A stretch of 64,000 bases of DNA, taken from the NCBI GenBank assembly GCA_029378245.1, contig JARKIF010000008.1:1550001-1614000 (forward strand), given 5' to 3'. Below, in pieces: positions 1 through 11,059 of the stretch. Every line of letters begins with the position of its first letter. Within the stretch, counting starts at the first letter, position 1. This stretch comes from Roridomyces roridus (taxonomy: Eukaryota > Basidiomycota > Agaricomycetes > Agaricales > Mycenaceae). The notes beneath the pieces are model-generated. The model did not search any database, had not been told where the DNA came from, and worked only from the letters and a program-made list of their open reading frames with translations. The translations under genes and the position numbers were made by a program.

Positions 1-980
1 CGTCTTGCGCATCGAGGGAATACCGGCCTACGAGGTGGTCTGCAGAAACAGTCAAAGCAAGCTGATTATCACGAGACACGCGCATCGCCATTACTCGACT
101 GCAGGTCAAAACCTCAACTCCCGGGGTGGTAGACAGACGTACTTGCTTCGACATGAAGTTTCGAGTTCCAAATGACCTCCCAACCTCGGCCTTCGATAGA
201 AGTCTCCAGCTGCGTGCTGCTGCCCACAAATCGCCTGAGTGCGACGCTTCCATCTTCGTAGGCACAAATCAGCCTTAATTCTCCCGCCGCACGGGCTGAT
301 GAGCCTTCAGAAGGGGGCAACGCGTGGAAGAGGTGCATTGCCATGATGAGCCCCGTGCGCATTCCCTGGCGCCCCTCATTTGAGAAAATGTGTTGGGTAC
401 GCTGCGTGCCAACGGAGGCGTGGATACGCTTCTGGGAGGGTAGTTCCCATACATCTGCCTACGCAGATGAACAAGGCGATACTCCAAGTGCAGGCAGGCA
501 CACCTCGGAGGATTCGACCAAATTCGGGAGCGCGATTAGTGCTGATTCCGAGTCTGACTGCGGGAGGAGGGAGAAACGACAGTAATTGAGCGCGTTGACA
601 TCCAAAGAGTAGCACAGTGTAGGTGGTGGTAAGCCAGACATGGATGCAGACCCTCCGACGCGCGGGGGATCTTCGACGCGGTTCCAAACATGAAGTTTGT
701 GGTCCCGCGAGTGACTAGAGCGAGTGAGTGCACAATTTCAGTGCCTGTTGAGAGCGGCGGACGTGATGATTTTGGAGCCCCATTCTTCAACGCCGAAGAT
801 TCCGTCGGTGTGAGCAGCCCAGGCGACGATGGGGCGCAGGGTACGCGTGGATGTCACGACAATGAGTCCCGACGCGTCACCAGAGTACAGGCGCTCATTA
901 TCATCTGAGAAGAAGAGAGCAGATACGTCCGAAGAATGGGTTCGAAGAACATGAGACGGCGATGCCGGGGGCAGAGCCAT
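1..980 (-). CDS. ASA1: ASA1-like WD40 repeat protein (ASTRA complex subunit), 3' end outside window
   Basis: WD40-repeat protein, most likely ASTRA-associated protein 1, a partner of the Tra1/TTT chromatin-kinase assembly machinery. The start codon is the CAT at 978-980. The N-terminus reads MALPPASPSHVLRTH and runs into a first blade with a LYSGDASGLI strand and WAAHTDGIFGVE. Further exons on the minus strand give VNALNYCRFSLLP, ALIALPNLVESSE, a SVALRRFVG strand and, at the window edge, RVSRDNQLALTVSADHLVGRYSLD, all WD-repeat-like. Four or more short introns are implied. Only 92 bp separate its start from the divergent TLC-domain gene, so a shared promoter is likely. ASA1 is inferred from the order of the repeats; another small WD40 protein is possible. 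Confidence 0.72.
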
Positions 981-1072
981 GGTTGTTTTGCAACTGGACC
1001 GATCTTGTTTCGTGATTCAATTTTAGCCAACGCAATGTGTCGGCTGCGAGGACTCTTTCCGCCACCACCATC

Positions 1073-2208
1073 ATGGCCTTGTTGCAGGTGCGTCGCCCCG
1101 ACTAATCTAGCCCTCGCTGACGCTGACGGTGGCCTAGTACATAGACGAGGTCCTCCCAAAACTCAGGCCACATCTTCCCGTCTTTCTCGGTTGCTTTGCT
1201 TCATTCAATGCGGTTCAGTTCGTCTTGGTCCCCGCTATCGCCCGCGTGCTTTTCCCAGTGAAATGGAAGACTATGAACGCGCGTACACGGCACAATTGGG
1301 CGACGCATATCTGCTCGCAAATCCACGCTGCTTTGATCATTCCTTTGGCAATTAGATGCCTCTGGTTGCCAGAGCTGGATGCCGACCGTGCTTTCGGTTG
1401 GCATGAACGCAGTGGAACAGTACAGGCCGTGGCATCCGCGTAAGTTGTCTATTACCGAGTCCTTGCGCTACTCTCAGCTTGAGTCCAGGTATTTTTTGTA
1501 TGATTTCTTTGTTGAAATCATCAAGTACGAGAGCCTGGCCTTTGTGGTGCACGGACTTGCTTGTTTTGCCATCTATCTGCTCTCCTTTGTGAGTTGGCTG
1601 TGCAACGGTTTCGCCGTGTCTTATCATCACGACAGAAACCATTTCTGGCGTTCTACGCGTCGCGATGCCTGCTTTGGGAAGCGTATGCCTGACCGCGCCT
1701 TTTATGCTCTGATGCTCAACATGTCCTAGGAGTACCTTCTTCCTCAACATCCACTGGTATGTTGCGTCCCTTATTATTCACTTAATGCTCATCGTCCCCA
1801 GGATGCTCGACAAGGCCAATCTCACCGGCAGTATCTACCAAATTATTAACGGCGTCTTCTTGACTACCACCTTCTTCTGCGTACGGATTGTCTATGGCGG
1901 GTACACTGTGCGTCATGACGCGTTTTCTATCCTTGTCTTTGACGCGCGGCTGCAGTCCTACCAATTCTTCCAAACACTGTACAATGGAAGGGACGTCATC
2001 CCGCTCATTGCACTACTCATTACTGGAATCGGAAATATCGTTTTGCAAGGTCTCAATTGGTTCTGGTGCGTAAACCATTTTTGCCGTCACGAGCTCGCAT
2101 GTAAGATTTGCCTACAGGTTCACGCAGATGATTGCATCCTTGCGCAAGAGATTCAGCCCCAAAAAGCAAAAAGACTTTGCTGCTGCGAATGGCCATAAGA
2201 GCGAGTAG
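1073..2208 (+). CDS. TLC-domain multi-pass membrane protein (TMEM56/TLCD-like)
   Basis: Polytopic protein of the TRAM-LAG1-CLN8 (TLC) family, probably in ER or Golgi membranes with a lipid-related role. The first exon is tiny (1073-1087, MALLQ) and joins in phase to YIDEVLPKLRPHLPVFLG at 1138. At least six short GT-AG introns follow. The spliced reading gives hydrophobic segments around FASFNAVQFVLVPAIARVLF, SQIHAALIIPLAIRCLWL, YESLAFVVHGLACFAIYLLSF, YQIINGVFLTTTFFCVRIVY and DVIPLIALLITGIGNIVLQG. The TLC hallmark STFFLNIHWMLDK comes from an exon joined at about 1730. The C-terminus is lysine-rich (RFSPKKQKDFAAANGHKSE), compatible with cytosolic ER-retrieval-like signals. Total about 270 aa, normal for the family. 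No catalytic ceramide-synthase Lag motif with paired His was seen, so it is not called a ceramide synthase. Confidence 0.82.
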
Positions 2209-2409
2209 ATGGATGGAAGGGAGGGCTTTGCTTGATCTATACATAGTGTGTTAATTGCTGTTGAATATAATATTCTAGACTTTTGCAGGAGCGCTTTTCA
2301 ACAAGATACATAGCGCGCCAGAGACGCCAAGCAAGATCGACAGTCCGTACTGTAATTATAGAGTAATGTACTAAATCCAAAAACTCTCAGCCAAATGCAA
2401 AGACTCCGC

Positions 2410-4804
2410 TCAAAGCACGTAACGGAACTCTTTGTTCTCGATATCAGTAAGGTCCAGGAATGCCTGCCAAGATGCTCAATCAACCGATATCTCAAAAGAG
2501 GATACACACTCACCCTATCGACCTTCTTCTCCACGGTGGTACCGTCTGCCTGAATCTCAGCAATGTAAAACTCGTCAAAGTTGTCCTTGTCGGGACTGCT
2601 GGTGTCACGGCGCTTGTTCTCAGCGGCGTATGTGAATCGGATGACCACGAGAAGAAGCGCAGAGCCGACAGAGCACGCCGTGATAATCGCCCAAGGGACG
2701 TGGTTCCTGCAGAGGTGTGAGCTCACGCGATGGCGAAAGCGACATACGAACCGTGGTTGGTACTGGGCTTTCCACATGAATGGTCCTACCGCATTTCCGA
2801 GTCCATATGCAACCAGCATGATTGCATTTGCGGTGGTACCTGAGGAAAGGTTAACTGACCAGGACGCGACGGGAGAACGAACGGACATACGTCTAGTATG
2901 ACCAGCCGTCAGGGAACTCAGCCATCCGAGCGAGATGGCAAAGGGAGTGATGGCAAAGACTAGCCACAGCATTAGCCTCAGAAAAAAAGGAACCTCAAAG
3001 ACACGTACTAGTCAACCAATATGAGAAGAGAAGGCCAACTTTATTGTGACTGGGTAGCGTGTTGACGAGGATGGCTCCCAGGATGGCCGGAATGAACATG
3101 ATCACCCCAGCATACGCCCGACCGATCGGCTTGTACCCAGCTAAAACAACGCCCGCCCAAATGGTCAGGACTTGACATGGTGTTAGTCGATGCAACGTCA
3201 AACGAAAACAGGAGAGGCTTACTCTCGACCACACCATCGACGCATCCGAGAAGAGTGGTCTGGATGGGGGTGAAGCCGAATTGTTTCACAATAATTTGGC
3301 GCTGTACAATCAGCTGCGAAGGGGAGATTAAGAGGCAATACGCAAAAAAGTATCGGGTGAGCCGTACCGAATTGGTGATGTTCCTACAGAGGTTCAAGGA
3401 ATGGAATATGTGGATGAAAAGACACTCACGAGAGCGCAGCGAAAGCAGCCAAAAGCCAAATCTTGTGGTCCTTGAGAGCCGAGATGAACTGGGAGCGCTT
3501 CCAGTGCTTGTTCTCAATCCCGGCTTGGTTGACCTTGACCCGTTCCACGGCAAGAATACGCTCCTCGATGGTCAGGAAGCGGGCGGTAGTCGGCGAATCA
3601 GGGAAAAAGAACCTTTTTTTTCAGGTCAGTCGGTGAAGCATCGGATGAAATATGCAAACACACCAGAAAATGACCGAAACGACCAGAGTTATTGCACCAG
3701 TTATAATCATAAGCCTAGTCAAATCAGCAAAGGAGTAGCGCAGTCGGATATCGACGAACCATTGCCAAGGCATAAAGTTGTGGGTCTAGAGTTTATTAAG
3801 CTTGAATGCAGAGTTTGTAAAAATATGATAAAGCCTACGTTAGTATGCAGAACTCCGAAGGCAACAAAGCCCAAGAAGATGACAGCGAATCCATTCATTA
3901 GGACTGCGTATCGAGCTTAATAGTGGCTCGGAAGACATAAACTCGCACATACACCAGTAACCCACGCGCTTGTTCTGGCATCCCATGTCAGAACTGTACA
4001 AAATGACAACGGGACGACATACCTGCTCCTCGCGGGTGTAGAACATCGAAGTGACCTAAAAGAAATATTAGAGACGGACCAGGAGTGCCCAGGTTAACAC
4101 ACAATCATGAATCCGGGTGTAATGGCCCCTTCGCACAGCCCGAGAATGAAACGGCAGGCGAAAAGAGCGCCAAAGGACTTGCAAGCCGAGTGAGCCATGA
4201 GAGCAACGGCCCAGACAAAGATGTTGATGCTCATCCACTTGCCGACCGGAAAACGTTGCAAGGCGAGGTTTTGGGGATACTGAATGCGAGCTGAGAAGAG
4301 AGGTTCGCAATTTGGAGAAACGCGTACCTCAAAGAGCAGATAGCTGAAATAAAAGATGGAACCCAACCAATTGAATTGGTTCTGGTTCAGATGTGCGCCC
4401 TTCCTGTTAACGAGCGCATGAGAGGGGACAATCCGTGATGAGAGCAGACTCACTGCAGGCCCAACACCGCCGCTTGGCCAAGCGTGGTCTTGTCCGCAAA
4501 TGTCATTCTGATGTGTCGCCTCAGATATCTCCGCCAATGAGCAACGAGAAGAAGCGTACAAGTACATGACTGGAAAATCATTCCATCAATCATTCAACCG
4601 AGAAGATATAGAAAAATCGCCAAACTCACGGCACATGAGAGGCATAAGATGCCAGTCTATCTTCCGCCTGAGTCTAGCAGCGGCCTCGGGCTCGAGCGTC
4701 ACATTGGAACCCATGAGATGGGCCGCGACGTCGACATCCGCGGCTCTGACGGCGACAGTGCCGGGATGCTGGCGCTTTTCCGAATTTTCGCTGCTGGAAT
4801 CCAT
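2410..4804 (-). CDS. MFS permease of the allantoate permease (Dal5/anion:cation symporter) family
   Basis: Plasma-membrane transporter of the major facilitator superfamily, Dal5-like branch, which moves carboxylates, allantoate, vitamins or dipeptides; the substrate cannot be read from sequence. The start at 4804 gives an acidic N-tail, then ARLRRKIDWHLMPLMC, the classic entry to TM1 in this family. Exons then give FADKTTLGQAAVLGLQ, NQFNWLGSIFYFSYLLFE, YPQNLALQRFPVGKWMS and CRFILGLCEGAITPGFMI, all diagnostic. The C-terminal half carries LTIWAGVVLAGYKPIGRAYAG, NAVGPFMWKAQYQPR and a cytosolic tail, DKDNFDEFYIAEIQ...AFLDLTDIENKEFRYVL. About ten introns, mostly 45-60 bp. The gene looks intact. 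A TATA-like CTATATAG lies about 50 bp upstream of the ATG on this strand. Confidence 0.87.
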
Positions 4805-5335
4805 GACAGGACGAGGGTAAAGGCAAGGGAGCCGTCATGAGACGACTGGGCTATATAGGCTCGTCGGTGTGCCGTAATATAAGATTTGCGTGTATCTGAG
4901 ATGGCTTCCAAAAGGTACCTTTGACTTGCCGCGCGGCGTCTGTCTTCGCATTCTTCTCCATTGCCGCGGAGGACGGATCTTGACTCTTCCCGAGCTTGAG
5001 CGCGTAACAAAGGCTAGCGAGAGTCGGGCGGCGTTTGAGAAGGCTGACAGGGAGTAATGGAGCTAGCGATTAGAGGTGTATTGGGGTGGGTGATCTTCGA
5101 GATTTCAGCGTTCTCGATGGACCTCGGTAGCTCTCTCTCTCAAAAAAAAAACCAATGTTCCTCAGTCTACGGAGCGGAAAGCGGAAGTGGCGGGTAGCAA
5201 GGCGCTATTTTAGCCAGCAATTGAGACGCGCGCGTGTTGCTCGGTATGATGAAGGAAGAAGCCGTGCGCGATCATCATTTCTCTTCCAACTCAACTTTTG
5301 CTTGTGGCTTTGAGTGGGATCTCCTCTGAGCGTTA
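4805..5335. promoter_or_regulatory. Divergent intergenic region between MFS permease and CLP1
   Basis: About 530 bp between two divergently read start codons. It holds a TATA-like CTATATAG (4851-4858) well placed for the minus-strand permease, and a CT-run followed by an A-run near 5132-5152. No gene is visible; the minus-strand open frame here is an in-frame extension of the permease leader, not a supported N-terminus. Confidence 0.45.
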
Positions 5336-7227
5336 ATGGCATCCGAGGGTCATCCTCTTGAGTCTAGAGAATGGAACCTTGACCCCGAGACAGAGTACAG
5401 GTTTGAACTCGACCCGGGCACTTCGCTCGCTGTCAGGGTGCGTTACTCGACCCCCCGTCCGACTGGCCCAGTAACAAGTCGGACATAGCTTGTCCGTGGA
5501 TATGCAGAGGTCTTTGGCTCGGAACTGGCGCCCAACAAACATTATCTCTTCGGTTCAGAGTGCAAGGCGGCTATTTTCACCTGGCAGGGATGTACAATCG
5601 AGATGAGTTTTGTTGGCCAAGTCTTATTCTTCACCTTACCATGCAGAAGGACACGTCACAGGCCATCCGTCGACCGAATACGTCTCAGAGGAGACACCCA
5701 TGGCAGCCTATGCCAATCTGCACATTGCATTTGAGCAAATGCGGGTCCGTGCACTGAGGGATCTGCGAGGCTCTCCAGTTCCCGACTATGAACGCGACAA
5801 ACCCTCAGATCCGCCCAGAGTCTTGATTCTCGGCCCTGAAAATTCCGGTAAAACGACCGTCTGTAAAATTCTCATAAATTACGCCGTCAGAGCGGGGCAA
5901 GGATGGTCGCCCATCCTCATAAACACAGACCCTGCAGAAGTGAGCGTCTTTCCTCGTCTCCTGGTCCCCTTGACCGACGTGCCCAGGGTGGCTGGGCAGC
6001 CCCCGGAGCATTATCTGCTGCGCCTGTCCACAGTCCCCTCCCGACGTGTTCTCCCGGGAATCCACTCGGTTCTGCCGCAACCTCTGCACCAACGGCACTA
6101 TCTTCCAACGCTCTACTACCCCTTGCGTACTGGTACGGCCACGCAGAATCAAAACGAAATCCTCTTTTAATGGAACGAATAATCCGAAATATCGGTGAAA
6201 ACATCAACGACAAATACCAAGTGGATCTTCAAGGCAAGCCTTTCTGTGAACGCTGCTGGACAGGAAGACCAATTCATGCGTATCCCAGGTCGCACCGCCG
6301 GCTTGATCGTCGATACACCATCTAGCTTCGCTTCGGGCCCTGGCAGCAGCGATGAACGGCAGAAACTCATCAAAGCATGCGTCGATGCATTCAAAAGTCT
6401 GTCCAAGTCTCACCTTGTCTTTGTACCTCCCGCGCTGCAATATTTACGTTCATGTATCAAGTTAATGTTATCCTTGTCGTCGGGCACGAGAAGCTCAACG
6501 TCGAGATGCAGCGCGCATACGCGTCCCTGCTCACCGTCGTGAAAATCCCCAAATCCGGTGGTGTAAGTCAGCGCCATCCCAGGCGCTCCCTTTTATTTAA
6601 CACATTCTCTAGGTCGTCGAGTTGGATCACCTATACCGCGAACGAGTGCACAACTACCAGCTGCATATCTACATGTACGGTCAAATCATTCCACCTCCTC
6701 CTGGAATCTCCTCTGCCTCACTCGGTGGCGAGACCCTCACCGACCTCGTCCTCGCGCCCTCCTCCACCGTCATCAACTTTGGTGATCTATCCATATTTCG
6801 CATCGGCGCTGGTTCGTCCCTGTTTTACATGTCCCCCGAGTTTGCTATTCATGTGCAAGACAGAAACGATGGCCCCTTCATCGGCACTCCCCATCGGCGC
6901 CGCCCGGGCTGTCTCTGAAACGCAAGCCGTGGCTATCGACCCCGCGCAGCCCGGCTCGGGGCTGCTGAATGCCGTTTTAGCCATCTTGGCCCCGCCGGTC
7001 AACACTGAGGAGTCCGAGAGGTACGATGAGGAGATTCTGGACTTGCCAATATCCGGTTTCATCGTTGTGTTCGTCCTCGTCCTTATCGGACATTCACGGC
7101 GCTTACTCTTCTTCTCTGCAGGACGGCACTCGACATCAAACAGCGCAAGATGACCATCCTCGCGCCGAATCAAGGTTCCGTCGTGGGCCGCACGGCGATT
7201 ATCGGTTCTTACGAGTGGCAAGAGTAA
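5336..7227 (+). CDS. CLP1: mRNA cleavage and polyadenylation factor CLP1 (polynucleotide kinase fold)
   Basis: Subunit of cleavage factor I in pre-mRNA 3'-end processing, nuclear, with a 5'-OH polynucleotide-kinase P-loop fold. Exon 1 starts at ATG 5336 and ends at 5443-5444. The next exon gives LVRGYAEVFGSELAPNKHYLFG and IFTWQGCTIE, the Clp1 N-domain signature. The Walker A motif LGPENSGKTT lies near 5830-5860, followed by INTDPAE, then GGWAAPGALSAAP and TSAPTALSSNALLPLAYWYG. GLIVDTPSSFASG (about 6300) is the Walker B/lid region. The C-domain has VVELDHLYRERVHNYQ and VINFGDLSIFRIGA and ends in GSVVGRTAIIGSYEWQE. Around 490 aa from 7-8 exons, normal length. The intron near 6200 is uncertain. 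No breaks seen. Confidence 0.93.
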
Positions 7228-7285
7228 CATGCGTACCGTCCGTCTCTATTGGTATGTAAATATACTGTACTTTCGGAAGGAACCG

Positions 7286-9660
7286 TTACAATCGGGACAA
7301 ATCGCGGCCCCACACTCCCCGAATAACCCAGTCAATCATGAGCAGCGCTCGCGTGCGAATAGAGACCTGCTCGTTCCAATACACGCTCCGCCATGCGTAC
7401 ATGGCGACGAGTCCACCCATAAACGAATGCCCTCCCAAGTCAAACACGGCCGCATTGCCAATGTACGCCAGGCTCCCGAGATGGAAGTATCGGAATGGAC
7501 GTCCAGCCATCTCGTCCGAGGCGGCATCTTGCATGTCGTTTGCCTCGAGCGACTCTTGCTGCCGCGCCAGCTTGTGTAATTTCTTGCCGACGTAGGCTCC
7601 CTGCTGCGCGGCGACCTGGGCCGTCTGTCTTCCGTTTAGCATGAAATGATGAAAACGACTCGAGACATACCGCGGGCAGAGACGTGATCTTCTTGCCAAT
7701 TTCAGTCAGCAGCCTCGTGAGGTCGTTGAGCGAGAGACTGTCGTCCGCATCCGAGTCGTAGAGGTTGAACAACGTCCGGACCTCGCTCAGATGGTCAGCA
7801 GCCATGGGAATCCGCTGCTTGATGCGTTGGACTGCAGGATGTCAACCAAAAAGCACCGAGCGGAGATTTTCACATACCCATAATCTCCCATTCCCCATAG
7901 TCGATCAAACCGTTCCCATCCCTGTCCGCCTCTTCCACCAGCTCCAGCAAGTGGCTGACCACCGACGTCTCGATCTGAGCACCCAAATTCAGTAAAATCT
8001 TTTTGCCATGACAAGAAAACATATACCGTCGAGCAATCACCAATGGCATAGACAGTGCCCAAAGGCGCGCCTTTGACACGCAAGTGCGCGTCAACCTCTA
8101 TAGCCTTCTTGTGCACCTGATTCGGAAGCAGACTAGACACCCGCGCCGTAAAGGGGTTCATCGCAATACCCGTCGACCATAACACAAAGTTGGTAGGAAT
8201 AGTGTGTTGCTCCGTCTCGCCCTGATCGTTCTTCTTGGTGAAGATGACGCGGTCTGGGGTCACGGCGCCGACGCGAGCAGAGGTGATGAGATCGACCCCG
8301 TCGCGCTCGAATTTCTTCTGTGCGGATGTGAGGGATTGGAGGAAAGCAGTAAGCGATGGATTACCTCGGCGTATTGCGAGATGGCTTCAGAATACTACAA
8401 GAACCATGAATTACGAGGGACAAGACATGGGTAATCGTCTTACCGTGTTGAGGATGTGTTCCCGAGACTGAATGACATGTATGGATACCTCCTCGCGGCA
8501 GATTTTTGGGTACTGTGAAGCATCAGCAACCGCCATTTGAGTGCAAGAATTCGTACGTAGGAAGTAATATCCTCTTGACAAAAGTCGTAGATTTCCGCGG
8601 CAGTTTCAACACCAGTAGGTCCCCCTCCGCATACAACAAAGCTCAGAAGGCGCTTACGCTCTTCGGGCGTCGTCGTGGGAAGCGAGGCGGCCTCAAAGTT
8701 GTCCATAATACGGCGTCTAATCTGCTGCGCGTCGGCGATAGTCTTGAGCTGGAAGCAATGCTCCAGCCCAGGCACGCCGTGTGTACTCGAGCTCGATCCA
8801 ACGGCGATAACCAGCTTGTCGTAACTTTGCCATAGCATTAGTGGAAACATGGAGAGAGTGGTCGGGTGACGCACGGAATATACAAATTCGCCCTCTTTCC
8901 GTCGGCAGCCGTGGTTTCAACCTCTAGCAGACGCTCGGACATGACGAGGTCGACAGCTTTTCCTTGCATGAAATGACCCCTGAGACGCGCTATTATTTTC
9001 CGTATGGGCTCAATCAGTGAGCGGACCTGACGGTAATGTGAGTATAACCAACAAGGGCGCACTAGTCGACTCACTTGTACGGTCCCCACCGCCGCAGCTA
9101 ATCGTCATGAGTTTGGGAGAGCAGGCAAGCAGGGAACGCACATGGTAAAAGCGGCGTGAAGGTCGTGAATGTCTCGCTCGACACGACCGTGACATGGTAG
9201 TCCCCTGGGTTCAGGTTCTGCAGCGTTGCCATTGCCTATACATCACTGAGTTCATTTTTCGTGTGAGCAGACGATTGATCCTCACCCCCCACCCGCCACC
9301 GACGATGACAAGCCTCGGTTTGTGAGCCAACTTCTTGTGTTCTTCGTCCTCCTCGTCATCCACTAGCACGCGCACCACTGGAAGGTTCTTGGGTCCGCCA
9401 GTTTCGGGGTGCAGGGCCAGCGGTGAGACGGGCACGCGCTCGACATGCTTTTCGTTGTATGTGAAGGCATCGTGGATAAAAAATCCCGCCCCAATAGCCA
9501 GGACACCGGCGGTCGCGGAGAGACAGAAGTAACCCGTGTAGCGAGCGGCGGTTATGGCGCGCCGGAGAGAACTTGTACGTGGTCGAGGTGGTGTTGTGGC
9601 ATATGTGCGAAAAAGAGGCCGTATAACTCTGAGCGGAGGGCGCGCTCGGAGAGCCAGCAT
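7286..9660 (-). CDS. NDE1: Type II NADH:ubiquinone oxidoreductase with EF-hands (external, NDE type)
   Basis: Rotenone-insensitive single-subunit NADH dehydrogenase of the mitochondrial inner membrane. It passes electrons from NADH to ubiquinone without pumping protons. The start at 9660 gives a basic, hydroxylated presequence (MLALRARPPLRVIRPLFRTYATT), a TM-like anchor (TGYFCLSATAGVLAIGAGFF), then the FAD site PRLVIVGGGWG. The NAD-binding site VCGGGPTGVETAAEI lies near 8610-8640. Inserted EF-hand-like loops read LYDSDADDSLSLNDLTRLL (about 7720-7760) and ADRDGNGLIDYGEWE (about 7880-7925), so calcium control is likely. The C-terminus has RPFRYFHLGSLAYIGN and ends MIDWVIRGVWGRDLSRL, conserved in NDE/NDI enzymes. 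The gene is tail-to-tail with CLP1, 58 bp apart. Anchor plus EF-hands favour an external (cytosol-facing) enzyme; this is inference. Confidence 0.9.
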
Positions 9661-9786
9661 AGACGGAGGACAGGCTGAGTTATGACTTCATGATCGGATA
9701 TATCAAATCAAAGATAAAGATTGCGTAAAGGAGTGTATGTAATACAGTGCCGAATATGCGAAAACGAAACCGAAAAGGCGGAGGAT

Positions 9787-10505
9787 TCAAATGGTCTGAC
9801 GGCGGGGACGAATGCGCGACCATGCCTGCTGGATGCGCGAGGGAGGTGCGAATGTATATGGAGAAAGTCCGAAACGGCCACGCCGTAAGATGTCGAGCAT
9901 CAGCAGCGAAACCAGAATCTCCACGGGAGGCGCGAGGCCTTGTGGGTGCGCGGAGAGCTCCAAATAGGCTGCACCCCGCCCTGGGATTGGCTGGTGTTTC
10001 GCTTTCAGACCAGGGGAGTGCATGTGAAGCTCGGCCATGCGCGTCTCGGTGTCGTAATCCAGCAGCTGATGAATTGTTAGATGAGACCAGGAAGACGGGC
10101 ATGAACGAACATATAGCTCATTCGGAGTGGCGGTCCATAGGTACTCGGTGTCGAAGCGTGTCGGTATGGACATCTCTTTGGGACTGCAGGACAGTATGTC
10201 AATGCCAGGCCGAAAAATCAAGGCAAGAGCACCAACATGAACTGAACGGTATTTGATGCAAAGAGCTCGACGAGACCGCCAACACTCTCATCGAGGAGAG
10301 TGATGTCTTGAGGCACGCGTCCCACCCAGCCAATGACGCCAACGATATTGTCTAGGTGGTCGCGAATCTCTGTCTGGCGGCGGACAGGGCCAGATGATGG
10401 GCCAGCTAGTATGGTAGTGGCAAGTTGAAAGGAAAGTTGGCCCGTGGCCACATCGACGAGAGTGGTGTTGAAAAGGTCCTGCGACGAGGTAAATTTGAGA
10501 AGCAT
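9787..10505 (-). CDS. DUF6593-like small fungal protein
   Basis: Two-exon protein of about 220 aa. It starts MLLKFTSSQDLFNTTLVDVATGQLSFQ. The intron lies near 10180-10236 with a phase-2 junction (NTVQF-I-PKEMSIPTRFDTEYLW). The pattern of an N-terminal 'LFNTTLVD...GQLSF' strand, an R-x-T-x-I strand, a glycine hinge, an 'FDTEYLW' core motif and a C-terminal IL...LLMLDILRRGRFGLSP helix matches the DUF6593 family common in agaric genomes. Function is unknown. Family assignment is by pattern only and could be wrong; the gene itself looks intact. Confidence 0.6.
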
Positions 10506-11059
10506 TGCGGGTCCGAAAGGCAGGCTGGGTTAAATAGCGGAAACTATAAACGGATTGCCTAGTTGGGAAATCCCTTTGTTGTGAATGCAAGGGCAGGTAC
10601 GAGGCAAGTCGCCGCGGTGGGGGTAGGTAACTGCTATGAGACTGAGGCGAGAGATGAGATATATTGACTGCAGGGCTGCCATGAGGCTTGAATGGGGGAT
10701 GATGGCCCATTGTTCTCTGCATCAGTCGAGGGTCAAAGGACCAGCAACAAATTGAAATAGGTTTGGCCTTGAAGGTCGCCAAGCAGAGGGAGTACAAGCA
10801 AGCTGTGGGAATCTGCATCTTGATTGTGTCGCCAACGCTGTTCAAGGCGTTGTTGATCTATTTGCACCCTGTTTACCAAATCATCCATCCAACGACGACC
10901 ACTCGCGAAGAGCATTGCATCCTCGTCAACGAGCACAACGACGAGCACAGCGAGCCGGAAGAGAGCAGAGTGCGGCCCTGTCAAGGATTTTTCGAGGTCA
11001 TTCGGTATTTGGCTCTGTATCTTCTGGATGTTGAATCGTTCCCTATAGCTGGCTCGACG
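10506..11059. other. Intergenic region between DUF6593-like gene and SAP-kinase gene
   Basis: About 550 bp between divergent starts. Open frames run through it on both strands, including an in-frame upstream extension of the kinase gene, but none shows a recognisable motif or a good initiation context. I read it as promoter and 5' leader sequence. Confidence 0.4.

Noticed and set aside
10763..11059. In-frame N-terminal extension of the SAP-kinase gene
   Set aside because: Sequence before MATARRSPSARL is hydrophobic and irregular, lacks family features and overlaps the likely promoter; the ATG at 11060 fits better.
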